From: Heligmosomoides polygyrus polygyrus
Taxonomy: Eukaryota; Nematoda; Chromadorea; Rhabditida; Heligmosomidae
DNA: 64,000 bases
Direction of reading: 5' to 3'
NCBI GenBank assembly: GCA_947396885.1
Contig: OX377202.1
Coordinates: forward strand, 13,144,001 to 13,208,000
Shown here: positions 1-11,402 of the stretch, piece after piece
Layout: each line of letters starts with the position of its first letter
Position numbering within the stretch: position 1 is the first letter of the stretch
Program-made: the position numbers and the translations under genes
The notes under the pieces: model-generated
The model's database searches: none
Told to the model about the DNA's origin: nothing
Seen by the model: the letters and a program-made list of their open reading frames with translations, nothing else

Positions 1-414
1 TATCATCACGAAGTTATTGAAAAGCAACGAGTCTGGTTGGTTTTTACTTTTGATGTCATCTTAACCCATGCGAACACTGTTATCCCAGTATTTCGATCAT
101 TGAAATCAATTTAAAGTAACTAAAGCCCAAAGGATAAAAACGTTGGCCTTAAGCAGCGTTTTGTGAGGTACGTCATGGATCGTGCTCCTAAATCGCAGAA
201 GCATTTGACTCACAATGACTTATATTTGATGGCCAAGCTAGTGTATTATACCTCCTTCAGAAATTTCTGGCACCAAAGCACGCTACTCCTAGAGGTGAAA
301 TGCCCGGTTGGCATAGGCAAAGCTAAACACCTTAAGTCGAATTGAAATGCTTTAGACTAGCGCATCCTCCCGCTGCGTTCCGAACATCCTTGACAAAGTA
401 GTGGACTAAAATTT

Positions 415-2640
415 TTAACCTTGTGGTACACCAATATTTTGTTTGTAAATCTTATTAGTGAATATGCAGCAACTATTAGTTAGAAGATAATTAACCAAAT
501 ATAGAATATCTGTTACATTATAAAATCTATATTTAATTTTTCCTACTTTATATGTATAGAAAGTTTTATATCCACTGCTGGATCTATAGTTCTTTCCTGA
601 GTCTTTAAAACATATATTTAGCAGAGTTCTGACGTTTTCTTTTATGATATTATGTGGTATATTTGTGACCATACTCGTGAAATCTGTGGAGAATAATTTA
701 ACGTTGTCATTTTTCATATTATAAAGATTGTTTGTCATGGTGCAATCAATAATAGCCCAATAGGTTTCAATTGTTCTACAATTATTATCTATAACTTTAG
801 TATAATAAAGTTGTAAAATAAGAGAATAGACAAAATAGTTCTAGTGCCGTTGCTTTAGCACTACTCTTGTAAGCTTCTGTGACAAATTTAAATTTAATTG
901 GATTTTTGTGTAATTTAAGTAAAGAGTAAATAATTGGTAAACTACTTTCCACCTTATATATAATTTATTTCCAATTTGAAAATTTTTATGTTTAGTTGTG
1001 ATTGACAAAATATTTTCTCTTTCTGTATTAACATATGTATTATTCGTATTAGTGTTCACTGAAGTATTTTCTTTAACAACATAACTGACGCCCATTTCTT
1101 TCATCAAATTTTGTATGTAGAATTTTTAAAAATTATTTCACAATTGTTACTTACTCTATCTAAAGGACAAAATATAAGTTTATCTTGTAGTAATCGAATG
1201 ATTTTGTAAGAAATATACATTTTTTGTTCATGTTATTTTTTGTAAGTAAAGGTTTGACTTTTTCTCTACATTGTCGTTTTAAAAAATCTTATAGAAAATT
1301 TAATCTAGTGTATGCTATTTTATAATAATTATTTCTGAACTCTATGAATTTATTTACGGTAGTATTGTATGTATTTTAAGCAGTATCTCTATTATATCCC
1401 ACAATTGGAGTATATTTGGTTCCTCTTGATAAAATCCTTTTTAAATATTTATTTCCTTCAACGTTTGTGTCACCCATAATAATTTTTTTGAAGTGAATCA
1501 GAATAGGATTTATATTGGTATTGTCTTTACAACATACACAGTCATTATTGATAATACTAACACATTCTTCAGAATTTTGATTCCTAAGAAATTCGCTGTA
1601 AAAGACATAGAAGATATTGGACGTTTAAAGTTATAGACGATTTTAACAGGTATGAATTTTTTATACAATTATTAACTATAAATTATTTGACTTGGACGTT
1701 ATTAAATATTTTATTAAAATTAATTCTGTCAAAGAGGTAGTTTTATTATATTCCATATTTGTTTTAAATGATGTATTACATACCTTTCCATTCTTTTAAG
1801 GTTTATATTTAGGTGTGCCAGTAAGCATAATACTGTCAATTTAATTTATTGTCTAATATTGTCAAGAACTTCGTACCGAGACTAAGTCTTGTAAATATTT
1901 TTTAGTCTTGTCAACTCAACCTTTTCATCAGTTTTTAAATATCAATTATTTGTAAATCTTTATTGTTGCTAGTAATGTATTGCATAAAATAATCAACATT
2001 ATATTGATTTGTGTTTTCTTTTTCTTTTCGTTTTCCCTGTTTTTTCTATTTTAACTATTAGAAGCGAATAGAAAGAACGATTAATTTTGTACTCAAGAAA
2101 GTTATTAATAGATGATATATTGCCACAATTCTTAATATTATCATTTAATCCAAAGGGGAATGCGCAATTAAGTAGTTCAATTCAAAATAGTTCTTTTTTG
2201 AATAATATGTTTTTGTTTGAGTTTTCCTCTAAGGAGTCTAGTAATATGAATTTTAAATTTGATTTGCATTTATGGAAGTGAGAATACAGAGGAGCGAATT
2301 TCTTTTTATCATTAACGAAATATCAATGTTCGCGTATTCTACGCTTTAAACTTCTACTCGTAACACCAACATATTGCATTTTACAAGATTCACAATTAGT
2401 ACAGTAGACTGCACATTACATTTTTCAATCAGTTGTCTCTTTTTTGTATGTATTAATACGAAAATTAGCAACGGTTAACGTGATATGGTGATCATAATTA
2501 ATTATTTTACAAGAAGTACATGCATCATTACATGCAGACCCTTTGTTAATAACATCGATTTCCTTAATTGTATATTGTTTGCTCGCGTCTTTATATTTTA
2601 CGGATGAGAGACGTTCTGCTCGAAAGCGGCTCGGGGAAAG
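415..2640 (-). mobile_element. Penelope-like retroelement relic, GIY-YIG upstream of RT (Naiad-like)
   Basis: Read on the minus strand, a Cys-rich stretch (ACNDACTSCK, near 2515) leads into a GIY-YIG endonuclease at about 2415-2100: a CTNCESC zinc-finger-like motif, then MQYVGVTSRSLKRRIREH, and further on a Pro-Phe-Gly-Leu-Asn end. Further downstream come ILSRGTKYTP (about 1410), FCPLDRVSNN (about 1165), LPIIYSLLKLHKNP (about 940) and the RT blocks STDFTSMVTNIPH (about 665) and IGVPQG (about 418). These are the conserved blocks of Penelope-like RTs. The frame is broken by stops (TGA, TAA) and frameshifts, and homology stops abruptly after VPQG, so the YADD half is missing. Endonuclease before RT is the permuted order described for Naiad/Chlamys elements; canonical Penelopes have it last. 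Class assignment is strong. The permuted order depends on both halves being one insertion, which the collinear spacer motifs support. Confidence 0.82.
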
Positions 2641-2652
2641 ACGCTGGACAGT

Positions 2653-3091
2653 CACATAACTAAAACGAATGTAATAAATCGACTTGAGACTTACCAAGCG
2701 GCCCATGCAAACAAAATAGGACCTAAACTAGGAAAATTCACGAAAAAAAAGGTGTATTTGTTTTCGTCGAAATTTTAAGCAGGCAAAGTTATGTGCCCTC
2801 CTCACCATGTTAGATCCTGATTATAACATGTAAGGCGGCGGTCAGCACGCGGCATGCGGCGTTATGCGCCCTCCTCACCATGTTAGACTCTGGTTATAAC
2901 ATGTCAGACGGTAGTAGCACGCGGCAACCCTCCATTGCGTTGCTCTTTGCCCGCCGAGACGGTTGTAAAACCGCGGCGATTTTATTTTCTGTTTGTGTGT
3001 TCGTTTTTTGTTTCGTTTAGGTCCTATCTTCTTTTGCAGAAGCCGGTCGGTAAGCCTCAAGTCGATTTATTACATACTTTTTAGTTATGTG
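2653..3091. mobile_element. Non-autonomous TIR element, copy 1
   Basis: The ends are inverted repeats of about 75 bp: CACATAACTAAAA at the left and its complement TTTTTAGTTATGTG at the right, with imperfect pairing continuing inward to AGGACCTAAAC. Inside are two tandem subunits of about 65-90 bp, each containing CATGTTAGAYYCTGRTTATAACATG-like near-palindromes (2810-2905), followed by a GC-rich block. No coding capacity is visible. It abuts the 5' side of the Penelope-like relic. Confidence 0.7.
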
Positions 3092-4329
3092 GATAGGATA
3101 GATTCAATTTTTTAATTAGTCAATTAGTACTTTGACAAAGAGCAAACACTATGTAACAACATAGGATCTTCATTATTATACATATACGTCTTATTTATTA
3201 ATGTTTTATCTGTCCATTTATCCATACAGCAACTTTCAACGGATAATGATAAGGTACGTTAACCTGTTTTTGTATACTGATATGCTGCAGTATTGTTTGT
3301 TGTGATTTTTCAATCCAAATTCTGATAAGCAGCAATTACGCCTGACTTTCTAAAGTGTGTTTCATTTTATTCTGTCTCAATGGTTAGTGAGGAAGGTATA
3401 GGCATCCTGGAGGAGGTAAGTTATTCAATTTGTAAAGCAGGTGAAAATTGTAAAGGTAACCTGAAAGAGGTAAGTCAGTCAGATGTATAACCAAGTTGGA
3501 AACTTATTGTATATTTATTAAATAGGACCTATCTTAGGTTGGAGGGGCAACCGCTGAGCGTTAGCTTATATGTCATTAAATGTCGCATAATCACGTCCTC
3601 CGAAGCTAAATAGTAGCCTTCTTAACAAGCTATACCAGGTAAAGTTTTCGTGGTAACTAAAGCAAAGGATTGGAATCAATTTATTTCAAGCACTTTTTGA
3701 TTGATGCGTTATATAATAGGTTACGTTTTATTATATATTCCTTATTTAGCGTTCCGAGTTTTCAAGCCTAACACCGACAGCCAGAACCACGAAACAGAAC
3801 AGAACCGTATAATGAAGAGCCAGGAAAATGTGAACCGTTATGTTCTTATGGAATACATTCGAGTGCTAAATATACCTACTTGTGAAAGAAAATCTTTGAA
3901 GGACCAAGTAAAACTTTTGCCAGGATGACGTCTTGCAGTAAGTATTTAATTAATTCTAATTTCATTTAACATTTTCATCTAAATTTTCTCATAGTATATT
4001 TTTATAATATTATTTCATTAGGCTATAATAATCCACTTGATCCATATCTCCTTACTTGGCTTAATTCTTCAGGTCACGATGGTAAAGTGTGCAATTTTAG
4101 GGTAGATTATAAGTCTTTTTTGGAATTTTGATTTCAAAAAAAAATTCCTTTTCGATTTCAGAAATTTTACAATGTTTCAAACTGTTGTGATTTAAAGTAA
4201 AGATGAATTCGACGTTTTGGTCTTACTTCACTACAGATGGAAAAAACAAAAGGAACAAAAGTTCGTGTTGTAAAGGATCAGGCTTTGGCTTTGTCTGATA
4301 CTGAGGACCTCAGGTAATTTCTGGACAAC
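3092..4329. other. Intergenic, no gene recognised
   Basis: AT-rich spacer. One open frame of 75 codons at 3701-3928 (plus) starts with a hydrophobic stretch (IIGYVLLYIPYLAF) followed by a charged tail. It resembles nothing I recognise and could be chance or part of a decayed gene. No RNA gene or transposon end was identified. Confidence 0.4.
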
Positions 4330-4713
4330 ATAGGACCTAAACTAAAAAAAAATCACAAAAAAACGAAAAAAATACACTTGTTTTCGCCGCTGATGTAAGG
4401 AGGCAAAGTCATGTGTCCTCCTCACTATGTTAGATCCTGGTTATAACATGTCAGGCGGCGGTCAACACTCGGTGTGTGGCATTACGCGCCCTCTTCACCA
4501 TGTTAGATCCTGGTTATAACATGTCAGCCGGCGGTCAGCACATGGCACGCCTACATTCCGTCGCTCTTTGCCCGCCGAGACGGTTGTAAAACCGCGGCGG
4601 TTTTTCTTATTCTTTGCTTGTTCGTTGTTTTTTGGTTTTGGGTCCCATCTCGTTTGCTAGAAGCCGCTCGGTAAGGGACAATTCATTTTGTCACATACTT
4701 TTCAGTTATGTGG
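4330..4713. mobile_element. Non-autonomous TIR element, copy 2 (left end missing)
   Basis: This is the same sequence as 2716-3091 in the same orientation, including the duplicated inner subunit with TGTTAGATCCTGG and the GC-rich block ending in CCGAGACGGTTGTAAAACC. It ends in CAGTTATGTG like copy 1. The outer ~60 bp of the left inverted repeat are absent, so the copy is truncated or internally rearranged. The two copies form a direct repeat of about 380 bp separated by 1.2 kb. Confidence 0.7.
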
Positions 4714-5289
4714 CCCCTGACTAGGAGAGATCCTAGGTTTATACCTGATTTCGAGAATAGATTGTAAGCACCGCTCTATGTGTTGTTTCCATTCAGGGAG
4801 CTAAGCACTCGCGAATTATGAGAGCACCTCTCTCGACGAACGTGATTGGCGATCATGATCTGACAGAAGACGTGGGACTCGTGAACTCGAACGCGAATAT
4901 TCCTCTTCACCTTAAGCATTCCTGGGTACTCTAACGAAGAATATGCAGAAGAAGAATGCTGAGGAGCTCAAAATGCGAAGGAGAGATGGAGTAATGGTCG
5001 AATGCTGTCGAATTTTTCTAGTTTTAAATTTCTGGTTCGCTATTATAAATTTTAGTTTTCTAGATTTTTAGCTTTCGGGTATTGGTGCTGATATTTAGTT
5101 TATTTTTTTAGTTTTTTCCAATTTCTATAACTCTTGCTTTTTGCTTTTTCTGTATTTTTCTAATCTGTTATGAAGCATGCATTGCACTGAACTGTTAACT
5201 TCTACAGTTGATGCCTTGTCTCCATGTTTTATATTTACTTTATTATTTATAAAGTGGGAAAACTTTAGAGTTTTATTAACTTTTTTGCA
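4714..5289. other. Intergenic, nothing recognised
   Basis: No convincing coding sequence, RNA gene or repeat end seen. A polypyrimidine tract ending TTTTTTGCAG at 5281-5290 sits directly before the mariner reading frame and looks like a 3' splice site, probably by chance. Confidence 0.4.
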
Positions 5290-5290
5290 G

Positions 5291-6297
5291 AGGGACAAAA
5301 GGGTAATCTGAGGCATTTACTTGTATGAATTCAAGCCGGGCACTACAGCTAAGGAGGCGGACGAGAAGATCAACGCCGCATACGGTCAACGATGTTCCAC
5401 AATTCGGACGGCGTATCGTTGGTATCAGAAGTTCCAGAATGGAGATGAGAGCTTGGAAGAACATGAAGGTCGTGGGAGGCATAGTGATGTTGATGAGGTC
5501 AAGCTGAGAGATGTGGTAGAGGAGGATCCACACAAAGGTACCAGGGAGATAGCGAAGGTTCTTGGCGTCACAGCTGCCCGGCATCTGAAGGAAATTGGAA
5601 AGACCAAAAAGCTGGAAAGATGGGTGTCTCACGAGCTGTCTGAGGAGCAAAGAAACCGACGATATGAGATCTCGACCGCACTGCTTCTACGGAAGGAAAC
5701 GGACCCATTCCTTGATCGCATCGTAACCTGTGACGAGAAATGGATAATGTACGACAACGGGCGACGATCGGCACAGTGGGTGGACAGCGATGAGAGCCCA
5801 AGGTTTTTGCGAAGCCGGAATTGCACCAAAAGAAAGTAATGGTGACAGTATGGTGGTGTTCGCTGGGAATTATTCACCACAGCTTCCTCGCTCCCGGTGA
5901 ATCCATCACGGCAGAGAAGTACTGCATTGAAATTGAAGAAATGATGAAAATGTTGAAGGATATCCGGCCGGCCTTGGTAAACCGAAGGCGAGTTCTCCTT
6001 CTGCACGACAATGCTCGCCCCATGTAGCACGAATGACGTTGCAGAAATTGAATGAGCTGAGCATTGAAACTCTACCACATTCTCCGTATTCTCCCGCCTC
6101 TCCCCAACAGATTACCATTTTTCAAGCATCTTGGCGACTTCTTGGTAGGGAAAATATTCAAATACCAACAGGATGCCGAAAGTGCCTTCGAAGATTTCGT
6201 CAATTCCAGAACTTTTGATTTTTATGCTACTGGGATAAAAAAGCTTGTGTCACGTTGGCAAAGATGTGTAGAATCAGAAAGTTTTTATTTCGATTAA
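5291..6297 (+). pseudogene. mariner transposase pseudogene 1
   Basis: Encodes most of a mariner (DD34D) transposase. It begins with an N-terminal HTH region (YEFKPGTTAKEADEKIN; RTAYRWYQKFQNGDESLEE), continues with WVSHELSEEQRNRR, then TCDEKWIMYDN carrying the first catalytic Asp. After a frameshift near 5810 come KKVMVTVWW and LLLHDNARPM with the second Asp. The third-Asp block is degraded (YSPASPQQIT where YSPDLAPSDYH is expected). A stop follows ARPM. The C-terminus resumes in another frame (FVNSRTFDFYATGIKKL). No upstream Met in frame and no terminal repeats were found. Clearly inactive. Confidence 0.85.
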
Positions 6298-7864
6298 TAA
6301 ACTTGCCTACAAGCCGAGATATTAGTTGTTTAAATTTACAGTGGTTCAGAGCCATTTATTTCGTTACAACCCAATAATAGCTCGTCCCTGACTTCTTCCT
6401 CTTTACGTCAATGGTTTAGATCTTTTAGATCTTTAGTAAAAAGAAAGATTTGTAGTTATTTCTAGTGTGTGCGGAAGCCCTGATTCTAGTTCGATGGTCA
6501 GTGTCACTCTTAATCCTGGTTGCTGGAAAAAATTATTTCATTACCTCGAAATTGAGTGTATGCCTTTAACTTGATAGTGTGTGGGTAGACCACGTCGTGA
6601 TGTTCTTCGCTTCTTCAGTATTGATTCATGATGGATCTGAAATGAAGTCTAATCCCTGTACTTCACAGCAACAGACTAATTGGACGCCAATTAGGAATGG
6701 ACAAAAGTTCTGCACCTGCAGAAATCAAAATGCTATCGAGTACCTTTATGCCAAGGTATTACTACATATGTATTAAGGAGTTTTTGAAAGCATGTATACG
6801 CACGCTACCGAACCTCTTCCACAATGCATAAACGAGAACAGATTTACTTTCTTCAGCATGTGCTTTTAACAGGTTTGTTATACGTGCACTTTTCGTTAAT
6901 CAAACGAAGGACCTAATCGTGAGTCATAATAAGCAATTTCTTACGAAAGCACGACATTCCGATTGATTCAGTTTCGGATTACACGACATCCTCGAAAAAT
7001 CATTACTATTCTTGGTATTGTTAAGGAATTAACAGAGAGCGATAGCTTGTAGTTAAAGTTATCCTTAAATAGTTGTTTTCGCAACGGACCACTTCGCAAA
7101 CCAATTCCATATGTTGCAGCTGAAAGACCGCACCATAGCAGTAGGACGTCGAATAGCATAAAAGATGAATGCAGTGTAATCAAATCACGTCCATAAATAC
7201 ATAGCTATAGACATATAAGGCGTTGCCAATAATTTTTTCCACTGGTGATCTAGCACATACTTTTGCACTACGAGGCTACACCTCCTAAACTAACCAACCG
7301 CTGGAATGGCTCGTTCACCAGCGTCCGGATTCATCAACGCCTTACCGGCCGTGAAACCGCCACGTACCGCGATTCATCAACATGCGACGTTGTAGATTTT
7401 CTGTGAAGATCGTTGTAACAGTATCCCGGCTAGGATGCACGGCGCGATGAAGTACCGGTAACAGTAATTTCTGGCCCAGTGGGCACGAGTTGGGCTCGTT
7501 GCCAAGAGTAGTCGGACGCATGCACATGCGTCCGACTGTCAGCATTGTCCCTCTTTGACGAGGCTCCTTTTTTCTCCTGTAGATTGTCCTTGAGGTTGAA
7601 TGTCAATGGGGGTCCTTATGACACTTTATGACACTGTACATTATGTTACATGTGTTTCCATATCATTATTACTTATATTTTGATATCTAGCTACTTTTTA
7701 ACACGGGTCAACTCAAGCAGCATATCTACTCAAAACTAGGGACTGCAAAGATAGAGGCGATTTGGAAGGCTATTTATTTGGCAGGACCAGCTCAGTCCTG
7801 CCAGGTTCGACCCTCGATGAATCTCGGCATTGATCGTTGTCCAATTGTTTATCGTGGTGTTGAA
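6298..7864. other. Intergenic; partial MITE end at about 7316-7380
   Basis: No gene recognised. At 7329-7340 GGATTCATCAACG and at 7370-7380 CGATTCATCAAC match the terminal core of the MITE family seen at 10.5, 17.0, 30.4 and 55.9 kb. The CGCGATTCATCAAC variant also occurs in the insert inside the mariner near 63.27 kb. A complete element cannot be delimited here. Confidence 0.4.
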
Positions 7865-8265
7865 CTCGAGACCGAGATAGTACACGCTTTATTGACGACT
7901 AACGTTTCGGCAATTTCGCCTTCTTCAGAGTCTGAAAAAGTCCAGACATATGTAGAAGCTAGTAGGTCAAACATCGCCACAGATCTTGCGAAGATTCAAA
8001 GACCCGCCGAATAGCAACCCTTCCAGCGGAGAGAGGCAACAACAGCCCAACGTTTAGGACACCCGAGGAGACCCCACAAGGTGAAACTATCTAAAAGGCG
8101 AGCTCGCGGGTTATATAGACGCATTCTCTCCGCCGATTCAACCTCGGGCTCTTGGCCTGTATCCAGAACCCCTCCAGGGTTTTGCGTGCGGCGGTATGGG
8201 TCTCCCGTGTTAGAATTTTGAATGTGACCCCGAATTCGACGTCAGTCCTGTTGGAGGTAGATGTT
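7865..8265 (-). mobile_element. 3' end of a canonical Penelope-like element (C-terminal GIY-YIG)
   Basis: On the minus strand, from about 8230, a frame reads FKILTRETHTAARKTLEGFW and continues with IQAKSPRLNRREECVYITRE. This matches the last part of the GIY-YIG endonuclease domain as it occurs at the C-terminus of ordinary Penelope-like ORFs (rE....R..lE..I....P.lN...EC pattern). Non-coding sequence follows, carrying the hammerhead-like motif at 7880-7945. The RT part is not present upstream, so only the 3' end was inserted or survives. Identification rests on recalled family pattern, not a search. Confidence 0.6.
7880..7945 (-). ncRNA. Hammerhead ribozyme-like motif in Penelope-like 3' region
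   Basis: Read on the minus strand, CTGAAGA is followed by a short stem (GGC, loop, GCC), then GAAAC, then a possible 3-bp stem III (ACG/CGT) and GTC. This is the order of conserved core elements in minimal hammerheads (CUGANGA, stem II, GAAA, stem III, NUH), which are known in the terminal repeats of Penelope-like elements. Stem I pairing looks poor here, so activity is doubtful. The position just downstream of a GIY-YIG end supports homology. Confidence 0.5.
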
Positions 8266-9837
8266 TTCTACATTATGGGCTACAACCTTACCTCTTAACA
8301 TCTAACTTGCAACGAAAGCCCGTTTCACCGGAGCGAGAGCGACTCTCTCTAAGCGCATTTAGAGAAAAATAAAAAGAAACAAATAGAAATACATAGAGAG
8401 AAGGAATCTAGTTTAATACAATGCTTCGTACTGTTCTTTGCCGTCGAAAGGAGCCCTTAAACCAATCAACATTTCGAAATAGTGCGCCACGGCGGAATAT
8501 CGTGGCATCAAAAGGTCTTGAAAACCAAAGAAATTTCGATTTAGTGCACTACGCGACGGATCATTTATTTATTATTTATTTATTTGTTAATACCGAATAT
8601 CGTTATATTGAATGTCGCTATCGCTAAAATGCGAGTCAATTTTTGTATGTGGTCGACTAATAGGGAAAAGACGTTGTTGTCAAGAGGGACGGGCACGGCG
8701 CCTGGTTTATCAAATATCTCTGTCGCCGAGCCGTGCCTGCGCCTCGTATAAAAATCGCATCACGCACTTTGTAGACTTTTTTTCGCCTTATTGTTTTCCT
8801 TACCTTGACGCATACTTTATCTCCTCGATTTCACCGCTCAGTTTCAATGTTTTTAGTAAAAACTCGGTTTAATTGCCCAAGTTTGAGGTGACGCCTGACA
8901 CTTTTGTGGTCGTGACGCTTTGTGGCTATTTGGAATAAACTTGGTGCGACTCATTTCTTGGATCTAAACCGGCATTAGAGGATCTACCGAGAAAATCTAT
9001 TTAATCGCTGTGTGAGTACTGTTTTGGCTTTTGTGTGGTGTAGTTACGGCCTTTGTGCCACAGCCGTCTGCTCACCGACGCGACTTTCCTCATCGCAACC
9101 TTTGTGAATCAAGAAGTGCCGACGAGTTTCTATCAAGGAGCCGGCTAGGGTTTTTAACTGGTAGCGAGTTACCGACTCTTTCGTTGATGAATCCAGGCCA
9201 GGGGTTTTGATCACCAATGGTCCGACACAAGCGCTGTTTTGGAGTTCTCCAGAAAAGAACCAGAGAGCTCGAAACTGCCTTCAAGGAAATCACTTCGCAC
9301 ACAGAGTGAGTATATCAGGGTGATGAGAGTGTCTTGGGGTGTCCAACATTTTTTCTTTATTTTTTTATTCAGCACACAATGGAATTCAATCAACGATATA
9401 TTTACCGTCGTTAGTCGCTAGTGTACAACCTAATATGGAGTTCAGCTATCCCCTTCTCCTAGAACTGGGGAGAGTGGAAGCCAAAGAATTCTCTTTGCTC
9501 TTTCAACGCCTTAGGTTTTGTTGGTTTTTTCCTCACTAGGAATCCTGAAGGAGTAAAATAGGTGACAAGTGAGGGGTAATATTAGGGAGTAGGGTGGGTG
9601 AGGAACCGTGTGCTAGCCCAACTTCTGCCCAGCAACATATTGCCTAGCATTACCCAGAAGGAGGTGAATAGAAGTACATTTCGGCAGTTCTCGCCGGAAC
9701 TGCGCTGGCCAGTTTCTGAAGTTGAGTAGCCTAAATGCTGCCAGTGACTGTTTCCTTGCAACTCGCAGTACAACATTCCTCGCGAATTCCAATAGCAACA
9801 AAAGAGGCACTTCCTGAGGTGAAGTCTAGGGTATCGA
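8266..9837. other. Intergenic, nothing firm
   Basis: Holds TTTA-rich simple sequence near 8560-8590. At about 8865 a TTTAATTGCCCAAGTTTGAG block recurs in similar form near 57209 and 57598, perhaps a shared element end. A single MITE terminus (TTCGTTGATGAATCCAGGCC) lies near 9178-9200. No earlier exons of the GST ending at 10286 were found here. Confidence 0.4.
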
Positions 9838-9880
9838 GGAAAAAACCTGCCGATTTGGCTTGCACCGGCAGGTTTTTTCC
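9838..9880. repeat. Perfect 15-bp hairpin
   Basis: GGAAAAAACCTGCCG at 9838-9852 is exactly complementary to CGGCAGGTTTTTTCC at 9866-9880 with a 13-nt loop. It lies about 110 bp upstream of the penultimate GST exon. It may be a MITE remnant or a structured RNA element; nothing else supports a function. Confidence 0.6.
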
Positions 9881-9991
9881 GCGATAAAGCTACACGATAC
9901 AATGCGTGTTGGAATCGTAGTGGACCCAACTCTCATCTCCAGCAATCAGTCTTACAGGAAGCAGTTACTGTATACCAATTACCTTGTTCAG

Positions 9992-10286
9992 GGTATCTCA
10001 TCGGAGACTCACTCACATGGGCTGATCTCTACTTGGCCGAGTTTGCCGAGATCGAGAAGAAGGTTCCATTTGTCTACGATGACTTTCCAGAGGTTGCCCT
10101 ATTTTTAATTTTTCCTAAAAAATCACAGATTTAGTTAGCTTCAAGGAAACTGGAAAAAATTCTTTGTCTTTACGAGCAAGATTATGACTAATTGTGAGTC
10201 TTCAGGTGAAAGCACATTCCGAGAGGATTCGTTCGATTCCAGCCCTGAAAAAGTGGCTGGCGACTCGTCCACAGACCGATTTTTAA
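9992..10286 (+). CDS. Sigma-class GST copy 1, last two exons only
   Basis: Glutathione S-transferases conjugate glutathione to electrophiles or act in prostaglandin or haem binding; the protein is cytosolic. Only the all-alpha C-terminal domain end is visible. The penultimate exon is 9992-10092 (after TTGTTCAG; GYLIGDSLTWADLYLAEFA, ending PE before GTTGCC). The last exon is 10206-10286 (after CTTCAG; VKAHSERIRSIPALKKWL, ending QTDF and TAA). Exon sizes (101 and 81 bp) and phases equal those of copies 2 and 3. None of the five upstream exons can be found in the preceding 9.9 kb. Either the gene has a very long transposon-filled intron or its 5' part has been lost. Both remaining exons are intact, arguing for a functional or recently disabled gene. 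Confidence 0.85.
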
Positions 10287-10542
10287 GTATTGTTCCTAAT
10301 AAATATCATAAATTGTGCTGTTGTTTTCTAGAAGATAAAAATATAGGAAGCACAATTAACCCTTTTTGGAATACTCCCGGCACTCTTCTTCTACAGGACA
10401 TCGTGGAGGCCATCTGATGCGTGTTTGGCAAATACGGTGAACTGCGGTGATCAACCGATGGCAAATCAGTGTATCTATTCACCGACTCCTAAGGAATGGA
10501 AGGATTGGTTCGTCCGGAAGAACCCTAACCAAGAACTTCGAA
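10287..10542. other. Downstream of GST copy 1
   Basis: 3' flank of the GST. AATAAA-like ATAAATATCATAAA lies near 10301. No other feature recognised. Confidence 0.3.
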
Positions 10543-10716
10543 CCAGTGGTCGGTTTCATCAACGACTTGCATAACTTTAACAGAGAATTCACAGCGGAAA
10601 ACTCAGATAACGCGGCTTATCGCTCACCATGTAGCTTGATAAGCCGCGCTATCAGGGATTTTGGCTGTAATTTTCTCTGTTAAATTGCTGTAAGTCGTTG
10701 ATGAATCCTGCCCCAG
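10543..10716. mobile_element. MITE, GGATTCATCAACG family
   Basis: Inverted terminal repeats: the left starts GGTTTCATCAACGACTTGC and the right ends GTAAGTCGTTGATGAATCC then TGCCCCAG. An inner pair AACTTTAACAGAGAA/TTCTCTGTTAAATT and a central stem GCGGCTTAT/ATAAGCCGC make almost the whole element foldable. Non-coding. It shares ends and inner stems with the copy at 30441-30626. Confidence 0.75.
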
Positions 10717-11402
10717 GATGCACTCGACAGCAGGAGTCTCTTCTGGTCGCTCTACCCTTTGTTGAACTCTATTGTCAGTCGCCAGTAGATTGCTGGCAGT
10801 CAGACCTCTTCAACACGACTTTGATGTGGTCTAACTGGGGTGAAGCTTTGCTCTGTAGCAAAAACTGTTTGTTGTTTGTTACGGTATATCTCTTCCAACG
10901 ATTCGCCACAAGTCGGACAAGAGCTCGTTCTCGCTCTTATCCTTCTTCTAGTTGTACGATGATGAGTACATTAAAGTGTCCAACAGTCCACGCTTTGTGA
11001 AAATGTCCTCACTATGTAGTATACTCTGGGATGAGTCGGTATTCTTTATTCATGGGATCGGTTTATCACGGGCGATAGTTGATAGATGGGCCTTTTTTGC
11101 ACAGGTTGGGTTGTTTACTGGCCATGACATCAGACGGAGCCTAATTCGTCTCACGTGCATATCGCTTAAGCTTTAAAAAGGCTAGTTACATAGTTTCAAT
11201 TTAATACGAAAAGCTGGCTTTCATTGGCATAGGATGATGTCTACTGAGGTCTCAGATCTTTGCAGTTATGAGGTGTTACTCTTCATTGTCTTATTTAATA
11301 TGCACAAAGGTTATCTAAAACGACATTCTAATTTACCCAAAGCGATCAGCTCAAATTGAAGTAGACCTTTCCTTAAAGTTGCTCGTTTTTGCGATTGTAC
11401 TA
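10717..11402. other. Intergenic, nothing recognised
   Basis: Short unrelated open frames only. No gene, RNA or repeat end was identified between the MITE and the mariner. Confidence 0.3.

Noticed and set aside
5276..6118. Minus-strand frames opposite the mariner
   Set aside because: Antisense shadows of the transposase pseudogene; no family motifs.
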